The position numbers were made by a program, and so were the translations under genes. A stretch of 64,000 bases of DNA from Opitutaceae bacterium (lineage in GTDB: Bacteria; Verrucomicrobiota; Verrucomicrobiia; Opitutales; Opitutaceae), in the NCBI GenBank assembly GCA_947474995.1, contig CANJNJ010000003.1:1-64000 (forward strand), given 5' to 3'. Positions 1 through 9,066 of this stretch are shown in pieces; position 1 is the stretch's first letter, and each line of letters starts with the position of its first letter. Below the pieces are notes generated by a model. It made no database searches and had not been told where the DNA came from. It saw only the letters and a program-made list of their open reading frames with translations.

Positions 1-559
1 CGTAGGAGATGATTTTGGCCAACGGGTAATCGGCAGCGGCGAAGCCTTCGGCCGAACTGCCTTTGGTTACGCCGATCTTCGCGCTGGGGTGATTGAGAAT
101 GCTGCGATGATCGTAGCCGCGACGCGCGGCCCCGGCGAGGGCGCGATTGATGAGCACGGCAGGTTTTACCTGCACGTAAGGACGGGTGAAGCGTACGAGC
201 TTGGCGCGATCGAGCGTGTCGCTGAGGTAGGAAACGGCAATGTCGGCCCGGCGCTCGAGAACCATGGTGACGATCTCATCGAAGGTCTTGGCCTCGCGGA
301 CGAACCGCACGCGCACCCCAAGGCGGCGGGCGATCTCCATGGCGATCTCGACATCGAGGCCGGCAAGTTCCTGGTTCTTTTTAAGATAAAAGAAAGGCGG
401 CCAGAGATCGGCGGTCATCGCGATGCGCAACTCGCCGGCGGCCATGATGCGCGCGATGTCTGGGGGTTGGCCGTCTTGCGCCCGGCCCGAGCCAAAGCTA
501 CCGGCCAACACCCAGGCGAAAAGAATCCGACGGATAAATGACAAACGGGTTATCACCAT
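1..559 (-). CDS. Amino-acid ABC transporter substrate-binding protein, family 3 (partial, runs off left edge)
   Basis: Hand translation of the minus strand from ATG at 559: MVITRLSFIRRILFAWVLAGSFGSGRAQDGQPPDIARIMAAGELRIAMTADLWPPFFYLKKNQELAGLDVEIAMEIARRLGVRVRFVREAKTFDEIVTMVLERRADIAVSYLSDTLDRAKLVRFTRPY; absent from the ORF track because it is open at the edge. Confidence 0.8.
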   Translation of the reverse strand, partial: MVITRLSFIRRILFAWVLAGSFGSGRAQDGQPPDIARIMAAGELRIAMTADLWPPFFYLKKNQELAGLDVEIAMEIARRLGVRVRFVREAKTFDEIVTMVLERRADIAVSYLSDTLDRAKLVRFTRPYVQVKPAVLINRALAGAARRGYDHRSILNHPSAKIGVTKGSSAEGFAAADYPLAKIISY

Positions 560-1422
560 TTGGTCGCTCCTGGGCTGCTGTCGCCGAGATACTTGCCCGC
601 GAGCGACTGAAGGGTTCCATCGAGAACGCTCTTTTCGATGCAAAGGTTTAGCCACGCTTGCAGATCGTCGGATTTCCAGTTCAGCGCCATAGCTAGGTTT
701 GACCGGCGATCCTCGCGCCTGACGATTTCGAGTCGAAGACCGGCGTCCGGATGCGCTCCGAGCCAACGCGTGACGGCAATTTCGTCAGCGATTACGGCGA
801 TTGCTTTGCGGGTGAGAACCGCGTCGACGGCGTCCTCGAGCGTGGGCAGGACCGTCAATCGATCGCCGAACTCCTCCTTGACCGCCGGGAGCACGACGCT
901 GCCGGTTACGGCGGTGACGTGCGAAGTCTTGTCGGCGAGGAGCAGCGCGGGACCGCCAGAGCGGGTCGCCGCGAGACGATCGACCAGACGGATTTCCTGA
1001 AGCTTTAGGTAGGCGCGGCTAAAACGAACGGATTTGGCCCAGTCTAGTGAGTCGGTGAGCTGGCCGATGCCAACGTCGATCTGCGAGCTTACGACCTGCG
1101 CGATCAATTCCTCGGGGGTTTGGGCGGTGCGGACGAACGTAATCTTTACCTCCATGCGACGGGCGACTTCGGCGATGAAGTCTCCCTCGAGGCCGCTCGG
1201 CTCGCCGCTGGGCCCTTTTTGTACGAGGGGCGGACCATCCTTCGCCAGCAGGCCGACCCGTAGCAGCTTGGCGGTGAGGACCTCTTCGAGGTCGGCGGCG
1301 GCGAGACGCGTGAGCCCCGCGAATGCGACGCAGCCGAGGACGAGAGAAAGCATCCGGCGCGCGAGCCGAAATAATCCGGCGCGGGAAATGAAGTTAAGGC
1401 ACATGGCAGGGTGGAAATTCAA
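553..1422 (-). CDS. Transporter substrate-binding domain-containing protein (SBP_bac_3 type)
   Basis: ORF 289 aa; LLRVGLLAKDGPPLVQKGPSGEPSGLEGDFIAEVARRMEVKITFVRTAQTPEELIAQVVSSQIDVGIGQLTDSLDWAKSVRFSRAYL pattern. Confidence 0.8.
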   Translation of the reverse strand: MNFHPAMCLNFISRAGLFRLARRMLSLVLGCVAFAGLTRLAAADLEEVLTAKLLRVGLLAKDGPPLVQKGPSGEPSGLEGDFIAEVARRMEVKITFVRTAQTPEELIAQVVSSQIDVGIGQLTDSLDWAKSVRFSRAYLKLQEIRLVDRLAATRSGGPALLLADKTSHVTAVTGSVVLPAVKEEFGDRLTVLPTLEDAVDAVLTRKAIAVIADEIAVTRWLGAHPDAGLRLEIVRREDRRSNLAMALNWKSDDLQAWLNLCIEKSVLDGTLQSLAGKYLGDSSPGATKW

Positions 1423-1517
1423 AGTGATCGAGGAAGAGGGAGCGGCCCGGCATTTAGAAAAGACACGGCGCGCGATCTGCCGAGGGTGCGATCAGAAGGA
1501 GTTGGAAGGAGGAAAAA

Positions 1518-2210
1518 TTAGGACGCCGCAGCGGTAAGGAGGAAGACGCGACTGCGATGTTGATGTGATTCGGCGCGAAAGCCCGGATGGGCCGCCTCGG
1601 TCCAGGTCATGGTTTCGGCGCGCGTGGCCTGCCAGCCCGTCTCCGCGAGCAGGGCTGCAATCTCATGATCGCTGAAGAATCGAAAGAAGTAGCGGCCGCG
1701 ATAGAGAAACCCCTCCTGCCCGACCTCGGTCATGTCGATGCCGGCGACGTCTCCTTCGGGTCCGGGAATGTTGCATATGAGCGCCCCACCCGGAGCTAGA
1801 ATCCGCCGCATCTCGCGCAAAACCGGCGCGGCGTCAGGGAGCGTTTCCACCGTATCGCAGAGTAAAATGAGATCGAAGGAAGCCCCGTCAAACGGGGTTT
1901 TAGCGAGGTCACAATGCGCGAGGCGCACGTCCCGCTTGACCTCGGAGGGCATTTTCGCGAGCGCAGCTTCCGAGGCATCGCACGCGGTGAGCGCGCCGGC
2001 GATTTTGAGGAGAAGCGGAAGATTGCGGCCTTCTCCGGTGCCCGCGTCGAGTACCTTGCCGAAGGAGCGTCCACGAGCAATCTCGGGCCGCAGGAATTCC
2101 TCTAGGAAACCGACGGCGCCCGAACCCCAAACCAGGTTCGGGGTAGAAGCATAGAGCTGGTCCCAAGCCTCTTTGTTAGCTTGATTTTGCTGTTGAGTAT
2201 TGAACGGCAT
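1518..2210 (-). CDS. Class I SAM-dependent methyltransferase
   Basis: VLDAGTGEGRNLPLL motif I, LAHCDLAKTPFDGASFDLILLCDTVETL, LREMRRILAPGGAL. Confidence 0.85.
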   Translation of the reverse strand: MPFNTQQQNQANKEAWDQLYASTPNLVWGSGAVGFLEEFLRPEIARGRSFGKVLDAGTGEGRNLPLLLKIAGALTACDASEAALAKMPSEVKRDVRLAHCDLAKTPFDGASFDLILLCDTVETLPDAAPVLREMRRILAPGGALICNIPGPEGDVAGIDMTEVGQEGFLYRGRYFFRFFSDHEIAALLAETGWQATRAETMTWTEAAHPGFRAESHQHRSRVFLLTAAAS

Positions 2211-2220
2211 CGAAAGAGTC

Positions 2221-2274
2221 GGGAGCGGGAGGTTAAGCGGGAGCGGGAGGTTAAGCGGGAGCGGGAGGTTAAGC
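2221..2274. repeat. Perfect 18-bp x3 tandem repeat (gggagcgggaggttaagc)
   Basis: Three identical consecutive copies read directly. Confidence 0.95.
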
Positions 2275-2370
2275 TCTAGGTAGCGGGGGATCGGGAAAGT
2301 ATATTGGCTCCGTCCAAGGGTGCCGAAGTCGCCATTGATCCGCGTTCGATCGGCGCCAAAGTAGCGCGAT

Positions 2371-2405
2371 AAAAAAGCACAGGGCTAATCTTATTAGGCC
2401 TGTGC
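2371..2405 (-). terminator. Rho-independent terminator-like hairpin
   Basis: Minus strand GCACAGGCCTAAT-AAG-ATTAGCCCTGTGC (13-bp stem, 1 mismatch) followed by TTTTTT. Confidence 0.7.
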
Positions 2406-2548
2406 GACCGGAAATTTCCCCGACTTAGTGGTTGAGATCATCGAGCCTGCTCATCCTCGTAATTACTCGAAGGGGCAAAGTCGACGAAAGGCTCGGACAC
2501 CAAGCTTTAGATCCTACGCCAATATTTTTTCCTGTATCATTGCGTTCA

Positions 2549-2612
2549 CTGCGGACCGCCTGAGACCTAGCTGATACTACTCCAGCGTAGGTTCCTCAAG
2601 CGGTCTGAGGGC
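2549..2612 (-). other. Long imperfect stem-loop in 3' region of the serine hydrolase gene
   Basis: Minus strand CAGACCGCTTGAGGAACCTACGCTG ... CAGCTAGGTCTCAGGCGGTC can pair over ~20 bp. Confidence 0.45.
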
Positions 2613-2633
2613 AACGATCGTTCCCTGGGGGGG

Positions 2634-4442
2634 TCAATACTCCGAGAGAGGAAGATTGAGTTTCTTCCGCTGCGACATGACACGTGTCCGATTAGGCGAC
2701 TCCGCGTTCACGCTGTCCTCAGACCCTTCGCTTTTGACAATTTCGGTTTTGACCGGGGCGGTCTTATTGTCGGTGATGAGCTTCGGGTACAGAATATTCA
2801 CCATGCCATTGAGCGCAACGGCTGCCGCGTTGGTGGGAAAACCGGGCGCGTTTTTCAGGGAACGCGTGCAGGCCACCACGATGGCACAGTCGTAATCGGG
2901 TAGATACATCATGGCGGTGTCGTAGCCAGAGAGCTGACCGCGGTGACCGACGATCCAGTAGTCGGCATTGTTGGTGCTGTCCGCCTCGTGGGCCATATGC
3001 CCGGAGTAACTGTTCTGAGGAGCGCTCGCGGTATTTAGCGTGGAGCCGAAGCCGGTGAAGAACTTCCAATCGAGGTGGCCGCGGCGATACGTGGCGCTGC
3101 CGTCGTCTTGCTGCGCGATCGACTCCATCCACTTGGCGAGGTCGCCGACGGTGGAGATGATTGCACCGGCGCCACCCACACCCGACGGGTCATATTGACT
3201 GACATCGCGATCGTTGCCGGGCAGCGAGGGCTCGTTGACGTAGTTGGCCCAGTTCATATAGCCATGCGCGAAAGGCTCGGGCATGACGCTTTGGCCGGGA
3301 GCGGGATAAATTGTCTTGGTGAGGCCGAGGGGAGTGATGAACCACTCTTGGATGAGGTCGCGGATCGGCTTTTTGTAAATCTGCTCGAGAATCTGGCCGA
3401 GGAGGAGGGTGTTGGTATTGGAGTAATTCCACACGACGCCAGGCGTTTCCCACGGCCCGAGTTCAGCGTCACTGAACTTGGAATTCACCATTTGAATCAG
3501 CTCGAGATCGCTCCAGACGCGGGTGCGGTTAATGATATAGGGCATGAACCAGGCATCGAGAAAGTCGGTGTAGCTGACGATCGCCGAGGTGTGGTTCAGG
3601 AGCATGCGCACCGTGATCCGACTCTTCGGGTAGTTGCTCAGGACGGCAGCGGGGAGCAATTTGTCGATCGTGGTGTCGAGCTTCAGGCGTTTATCCTCGA
3701 TGGCCTTAAAGATCGCCATGCCGGTGAACGTCTTGGAGGCGCTGCCAATGCGGATGTAGTCATCGGCCTGGAGCGACGCTTTGGTCGCCAGATCGCGCAC
3801 GCCGCGACCCTGAGACCAAGCCTGCTCGCCGACGAACTTTACCGAGTAAAGGATGCCCGGGATATCGTAATCACGAAGGGCTTTGTCGACGAGTTGCTGG
3901 ATCTTGGCCTGATTCTCGGGGGTGAGCACCGAACTGGAACCAGCGGGCAACTGATAGACTTCAAGGAGGGCGATACCGCGATTCCCGTCGGCGGAGGAGA
4001 CGACGACGCTATAGGCTCCCGGGTCCAGAGAAACGAGCAAGCAGGCGTTGAGCCCGTTGGCCGGGAAGGGGAAAGCTCCAAGCTTGCCCATGGCGACTTG
4101 GATTTCGGCAGAGTTCGCCGAAGTGCCGCCGGAATTGTTCGCGACCTCGCGCGTGCCGGAGTAAAGAGTAATCTTGGTGGCGGTGAGGACGGGCGACACG
4201 CCGAAGGGCGCGAGCGCAGGTCCCGCAACGCGGATGAGCATCTGCTTCGGGGAGTTACCCTCGAGCACGAACCCTCCGACCAGCACGTCTTGACCGGTGC
4301 CGACTTGGGCGCGCGCCGATAGATTGACGAACTGCGGCCGTTCGGCGACGCGGGCGGTGAGCTGGTTAGCAGCTACGCAGCACATTAAGCCGGCGAGGGC
4401 GAGGATGCTACGGATATAGCGATTTTCGAATATGTTATTCAT
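2634..4442 (-). CDS. Serine hydrolase (beta-lactamase/penicillin-binding-like) with an extra N-terminal domain
   Basis: SASKTFTGMAIFKAIEDKRLKLD (SxxK), YSNTNTLLLGQILE (YxN), HRGQLSGYDTAMM; N-terminal signal and FVNLSARAQVGTGQDVLVGGFVLEG...MLIRVAGPALAPFGV domain. Confidence 0.85.
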   Translation of the reverse strand: MNNIFENRYIRSILALAGLMCCVAANQLTARVAERPQFVNLSARAQVGTGQDVLVGGFVLEGNSPKQMLIRVAGPALAPFGVSPVLTATKITLYSGTREVANNSGGTSANSAEIQVAMGKLGAFPFPANGLNACLLVSLDPGAYSVVVSSADGNRGIALLEVYQLPAGSSSVLTPENQAKIQQLVDKALRDYDIPGILYSVKFVGEQAWSQGRGVRDLATKASLQADDYIRIGSASKTFTGMAIFKAIEDKRLKLDTTIDKLLPAAVLSNYPKSRITVRMLLNHTSAIVSYTDFLDAWFMPYIINRTRVWSDLELIQMVNSKFSDAELGPWETPGVVWNYSNTNTLLLGQILEQIYKKPIRDLIQEWFITPLGLTKTIYPAPGQSVMPEPFAHGYMNWANYVNEPSLPGNDRDVSQYDPSGVGGAGAIISTVGDLAKWMESIAQQDDGSATYRRGHLDWKFFTGFGSTLNTASAPQNSYSGHMAHEADSTNNADYWIVGHRGQLSGYDTAMMYLPDYDCAIVVACTRSLKNAPGFPTNAAAVALNGMVNILYPKLITDNKTAPVKTEIVKSEGSEDSVNAESPNRTRVMSQRKKLNLPLSEY

Positions 4443-4695
4443 GTAAGAAGAAAAAAACGTTGGAAGGGGTAGTGTTTATACGTAGAAGTCAACTTATTTA
4501 TATAAGAAGTTTTGTGCGCTCGACCCGGAGACATCGGCTTTGGCGGAAGCAGCCCGTGGTCTTCGGCCGGCGCAGCTCCTCCGTCGCCCCCGGTGCCCCA
4601 AAGGCTGGTAATGCCAACAGCAGTACCGTCAGCCAAAAATAAGAGCCCATCGGCGCATCCTGTCAGGCCCACGTGCCGATTGCGCGTCGATCAGG

Positions 4696-5127
4696 TCAAA
4701 ACGACGTGAACCCGCTCCCCGAGGCCCGTGCGCCCGCATATCCGCACCCGATACGCGGCAACGCCGCCGCCCCTGTCTTCGGCCAGCCGAAAATCTCTTC
4801 GATTTTCGGCCGGCCTGCTTGACTGAGCTGATGCGCCTTCGAACCCACCCTTAAGCAGAGTAGACGCCGATCTTTCATCGGTGCTGAATGGGGCACGAAG
4901 CTCTGGCTTCGCTGGCCCTCGATATACTGGCTTGAGCAATAGGCGCGATCCGCTCCGACCGGGCGCGGAGTGATGCCGTGCTCCTGCAACTCGACCATCT
5001 GCCGCACGGCCACTCCAGCGTCGGAACCGGCGCAGGTGGTGTTGCTCACGCAGCTTGGTTGGACCCTACCCTCGCAACCGCCGCCACGCGTCCAGGCCAA
5101 GGGCATCGCGGCGTCAGGGTGAACCAC
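4696..5127 (-). pseudogene. Degenerate IS5-like transposase C-terminal remnant
   Basis: GVAVRQMVELQEHGITPRPVGADRAYCSSQYIEG and SQAGRPKIEEIFGWPKTG resemble IS5-type transposase C-termini; no complete ORF, frame breaks. Confidence 0.5.
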
Positions 5128-5304
5128 GGTTTTGTGTGGCCGGCCTGAGGTCCTCCCGCCCCGTACGTATCTGACCCGGCGAAAGCGATTCTCCCGACGT
5201 GCGAAAATCCGGCTAATCCATAGGGGCGGATGTCACGAACGCGTGGATTCTTCGCTGGCGATCAGAATGACAATTCAGTGGCCCTTTTTTCGACTCCCGC
5301 TCCA

Positions 5305-6063
5305 TTACCCCCGCCCGATGTACGGCATCTTCGTCGCCATCACCATCAGGCTCGGCACATTCACGTCCAAGGGCAGCGATGCCATGTAGAGCAGGGCCTG
5401 CACGACGTGCGTCAGCTCCATCGTCGGCTCCACGGCGATCGAGCCATCGGCCTGCGCCACGCCCCGTTTCATCCGGCCGGCCATCGCGGTGTCGGCATTG
5501 CCGATGTCGATCTGGCCGCACGCGATGTCGTAGGGCCGCCCATCGAGCGCCGTCGACTTGGTGAGCCCGGTGATGGCATGCTTCGCCGCGGTGTACGCCG
5601 CGCCATGCGGTCGCGGCACGTGCGCGGAGACGGACCCGTTGTTGATGATCCGACCGCCGCGCGGCGACTGGTTCTTCATCATCCGGAACGCCTCCTGCGT
5701 GCAGAGAAAACTTCCCGTGAGAATGGAGTCGACGACCGACCGCCAGTTTTCGAGGGACAAATCCTCCACCGACACGCCCGGGACGTTCATCCCGGCATTG
5801 TTGAACAGCAGATCAAGCCGGCCAAATTTTTCCCGCGTCCGGGCAAAAAGCGTTCGCACGTCTTCGAGCTGCGTGACGTCGGTGGGCACCACCAACACCT
5901 GCGATGCCGGCGCCCCGGATTCACGGGCGGTGACCTCCAACGCTTCCCCGCGGCGCCCCGCGAGCACCACGGCGTAGCCGGCGCCCAGCAGCCCTTTGGC
6001 TGATTCGCGGCCGATGCCCGACCCAGCTCCGGTGACCAGGGCAACTTTACGTGGCGATTCCAT
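5305..6063 (-). CDS. SDR family oxidoreductase
   Basis: [39 protein letters not shown]. Confidence 0.9.
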   Translation of the reverse strand: MESPRKVALVTGAGSGIGRESAKGLLGAGYAVVLAGRRGEALEVTARESGAPASQVLVVPTDVTQLEDVRTLFARTREKFGRLDLLFNNAGMNVPGVSVEDLSLENWRSVVDSILTGSFLCTQEAFRMMKNQSPRGGRIINNGSVSAHVPRPHGAAYTAAKHAITGLTKSTALDGRPYDIACGQIDIGNADTAMAGRMKRGVAQADGSIAVEPTMELTHVVQALLYMASLPLDVNVPSLMVMATKMPYIGRG

Positions 6064-6283
6064 GACCCCAAGTTTGCCAGCACGCTTTCGAACATGCCGA
6101 GATTATTTCGTGGGTGCGCGGGAGTGGCCCGCTTCGGGAGAAGCGGGATACTTCGACGGTTAAGTCGCGATCCTTCCCTGCCCTCCCGGCCCGGGCTACA
6201 CTACGCCGCTCCCGCGGGTTGTTCGCCCGGGATTGGATCTGAGATCTGAAATCTGTGATCTGAAATTCCCCGCCCCCCCTCCA

Positions 6284-7520
6284 TCACCAGTTTGTGATGG
6301 ATCCGTCGGGGCGCCGGTACGTTTGAATCGGCTGGCTGCGCGTCGTGAACTCTGCCGTGACCGGAAGCTTCGTCGCATCGAACGTCACGCCGAGGCCGGG
6401 ACGCTCGTTGGGCCAGAGTTTGCCGTCCTTGTAGTCGAAATGCTGCGGCAGGTACGGCTGCTCCAGTTTGTACGAGCCGGCCAGCTCCATCAGCACCGGA
6501 CCCGAGAAGGCCGTGCACACGTGCACGAGCGCCGCCTCGGAAATCGGACCCGTGAAATGCGGCGTGAGCCCGACGTAGTGCGTCTCGCACATCGCGGCCT
6601 GCTTCACGTATTCCGTGATGCCGCCGCAGTTCGGAATGCTGGTGCGATTGTAGTCGATCAGGTGCTGCTCGATCAGCTCGTTGATGTCCCACCGCGCACC
6701 AAATTGCTCGCCCACGGCGATCGGCACCTTCACCTGCCGCCGCAATTCGCGGTAGACCGCCGCGTTTTCCGAGCGAATCAGGTCCTCGCAAAAATACGGC
6801 TCCAAGGGCTCGAGCAGCGTGCTGAGCCGCACCGCATCCGCGAAGTCGACGCGCGTGTGATAATCGATGCACCAGTCGGCATTCGGGCCGATCGCCTGGC
6901 GGATCTCCGCGCAATCTTCCGCCGTCTTGCGGACCATCCGCTGCGAGTTGAACACGTCACTTCCACCGGTGGGGCCGGACAAGGAAGTGCGAAACGCGCG
7001 AAAGCCCGCGGCGATGGTCGCTTTGGCCGTGGCCCCCAGGCTGCCCTGGTTCGGGATGAAACCCGTCGAATAGCATTCGCAGTGATTGCGCGACTTGCCG
7101 CCGAGCAACTGCCAGACCGGCACGCCCAGCGCCTTGCCCTTGATATCCCACAGCGCCATGTCGAGCGCGCCGATCGCATCCAGCTTTTCGCGTCCCGCCG
7201 GATAAAACCGCCCGCGGAACATGAGCTGCCAGCAATGATCGATCCGCGTCGGGTCCTCGCCGATGATCATCTCGGCGCATTCGCGCACGGTGTCGCGCGA
7301 GCCGCCCTCGCCGATGCCGATGAGCCCCGCGTCGGTCTCAACCGTGACGACGTTGAAGCTCTGGTTGAACATCGGCCGGCTGATCGGCGATTCGTAAAAA
7401 ACGAACCTTGGTAATTTTCATCGCCGGCATGGGCGCGGCGAGGGCATCGAGCCATGACGCGCCGAGCGCGCTGGCGGCCAGGCCTTGAACGGACGTTTTG
7501 ATGAAATCGCGACGGTGCAT
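6284..7520 (-). pseudogene. Mandelate racemase/muconate lactonizing enzyme (enolase superfamily) with Tat-like signal; frameshifted at an A6/T6 run (7396-7401)
   Basis: 6284..7372 encodes FNVVTVETDAGLIGIGEGGS...ALDMALWDIKGKALGVPVWQLLGG; upstream frame encodes MHRRDFIKTSVQGLAASALGASWLDALAAPMPAMKITKVRF; deleting one T joins them as MKITKVRFYESPISRPMFNQS. Confidence 0.8.
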
Positions 7521-7711
7521 GATGAAATCCTTCGCTGGGGGTTGGAGACGGGGAGGAGGGAAAGTACGCGGCAGCGTTCCAAGGGTGAATTGACGTGGCA
7601 AGGAATTTGGGGCGCGGGAGTCTTGGATTTCAGTTTCGCCGAGGCTCAAGGACGCGCGACGCCAAAAGCCGCCATGAACTTTTTCTCCATGCGGCGCTGC
7701 TGGGTCAGCCC

Positions 7712-7732
7712 ACGCCGGTCGGAGACCGGCGT
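7712..7732. repeat. Perfect hairpin ACGCCGGTC-GGA-GACCGGCGT (palindromic repeat unit)
   Basis: 9-bp perfect stem read directly. Confidence 0.8.
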
Positions 7733-7890
7733 CAGGCGATGCGAGGGACCGCGTTCCAAATGCTCGGCTTCCTAACTGCCCGGCACCCACCCGCAAACTG
7801 AACTCGCCTCAGCGGGTCGCGCGGCCAATCTCGTGCAACCCGATTCCCTTTTTTGGAAGACCTGCGTTCGGGACCAAGCCTTACCCTGCC

Positions 7891-8862
7891 ATGAAAATTC
7901 CCTGCTCCTCCGTCCGCTGGCTGCACCGCGTTCTGCCGTGGGCGTTGCTGCCCCTGCTCGTTGCTGCACTCCTCTCGGGATCGGCCAATCGGGCCGCGGC
8001 CGCCGAACAAGCCGGAACTCCGTCCGGCACCATTCTGTTTATCGGCAACAGTTTCATGTTTGGCTCCGGATCACCGGTGCGATTCTACCGCGCGCAAACG
8101 GTGACCGATCTCAACGGCGAAGGCACCGGTGGCGTGCCGGCGTTGTTCAAATCCTTTACGACTCAGGCCGGGCTGAATTTCACCGTGAGCCTGGAGACGG
8201 TCGGCGGCGCGGGCATCGACCTCCATCTCGCCACCAAGAAAGACCTGGTCGTCCGCCCGTGGGACCACGTGGTCATGTATGGTTATAGTACGTTGAATCG
8301 CGACAAACCGGGCGATCCCGCGTTGCTGGTCAGTTCCGCGAAGGAGATGGCGGAGTTGCTGCACGCGAAGAATTCGAAAGCGGACATCCGGCTGATGGCG
8401 ACGTGGTCGCGCGCCGACCAGACTTATCCGGAGACGGGACATTGGCACGGGAAGGCCATCGACGTCATGGCGAAGGACGTCCGCGCCGCCTACGACCTGG
8501 CGGCCGCGGGTTCGCCGTACATTCACGGTGTCATTCCCGTCGGCGAAGCCTGGAATCGCGCGATTCAAACCGGCCTGGCGGATCCGAATCCCTACGACGG
8601 CATCGGCGCCGGCCAGATCGATCTGTGGACGTACGATCATTACCACGGCAGCACCTTTGGCTATTACCTCGAGGCGCTGATGCTCTTTGGCGACCTGACC
8701 GGGCTTGATCCCCGCGCGCTCGGCAAGGGCGAACGCTCCGCGCTTGAACTCGGGCTGTCGGGGACCCAGGCGACCGCGCTGCAGCAGATCGCCTACGATG
8801 AATTGTCCGCGCGGAAAAATCAGCCGGCCTTGAAGGTGTTTACGCCGGTCGCGCTGAAATAG
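7891..8862 (+). CDS. Secreted SGNH/GDSL-like hydrolase domain protein
   Basis: Signal peptide then GTILFIGNSFMFGSGSPV; YDHYHGSTFGYYLEALMLFGDLTG. Confidence 0.6.
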   Translation: MKIPCSSVRWLHRVLPWALLPLLVAALLSGSANRAAAAEQAGTPSGTILFIGNSFMFGSGSPVRFYRAQTVTDLNGEGTGGVPALFKSFTTQAGLNFTVSLETVGGAGIDLHLATKKDLVVRPWDHVVMYGYSTLNRDKPGDPALLVSSAKEMAELLHAKNSKADIRLMATWSRADQTYPETGHWHGKAIDVMAKDVRAAYDLAAAGSPYIHGVIPVGEAWNRAIQTGLADPNPYDGIGAGQIDLWTYDHYHGSTFGYYLEALMLFGDLTGLDPRALGKGERSALELGLSGTQATALQQIAYDELSARKNQPALKVFTPVALK

Positions 8863-8935
8863 CGCGCCCAGGGCGGCTCCGTGAAATTAAGATTTCAGGG
8901 GACACCCCAGAACTTGGGAATTGGGCTATCTCAAG

Positions 8936-8987
8936 GTAGGGACCGCTCTCCGAGCGGTCCGCGGACGTCTCGGAGAGACGTCCCTAC
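8936..8987. repeat. Double-hairpin palindromic repeat (GTAGGGAC type)
   Basis: GTA-GGACCGCTCTCCGAGCGGTCC-GC-GGACGTCTCGGAGAGACGTCC-CTAC; two perfect 9-bp stems. Confidence 0.9.
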
Positions 8988-9066
8988 CCGCCAAAACCGA
9001 TTCCTTTCCCAATCTGAGATCTGAAATTTGAGATCTAAAATCCCGCTCCGCCGCCAGCGACCCGGC

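Noticed and set aside
4439-4672. 77-aa minus ORF (and an alternative frame beginning MGSYFWLTVLLLALPAFGAPGATEELRR)
   Set aside because: The alternative frame resembles a signal peptide but is only ~50 aa and adjoins a decayed transposase; insufficient support to call a gene.
4786-4810. GCCGAAAATC-TCTTC-GATTTTCGGC hairpin
   Set aside because: Lies inside the transposase remnant, where GRPKIEEIFGW codons explain the symmetry; likely coincidental.
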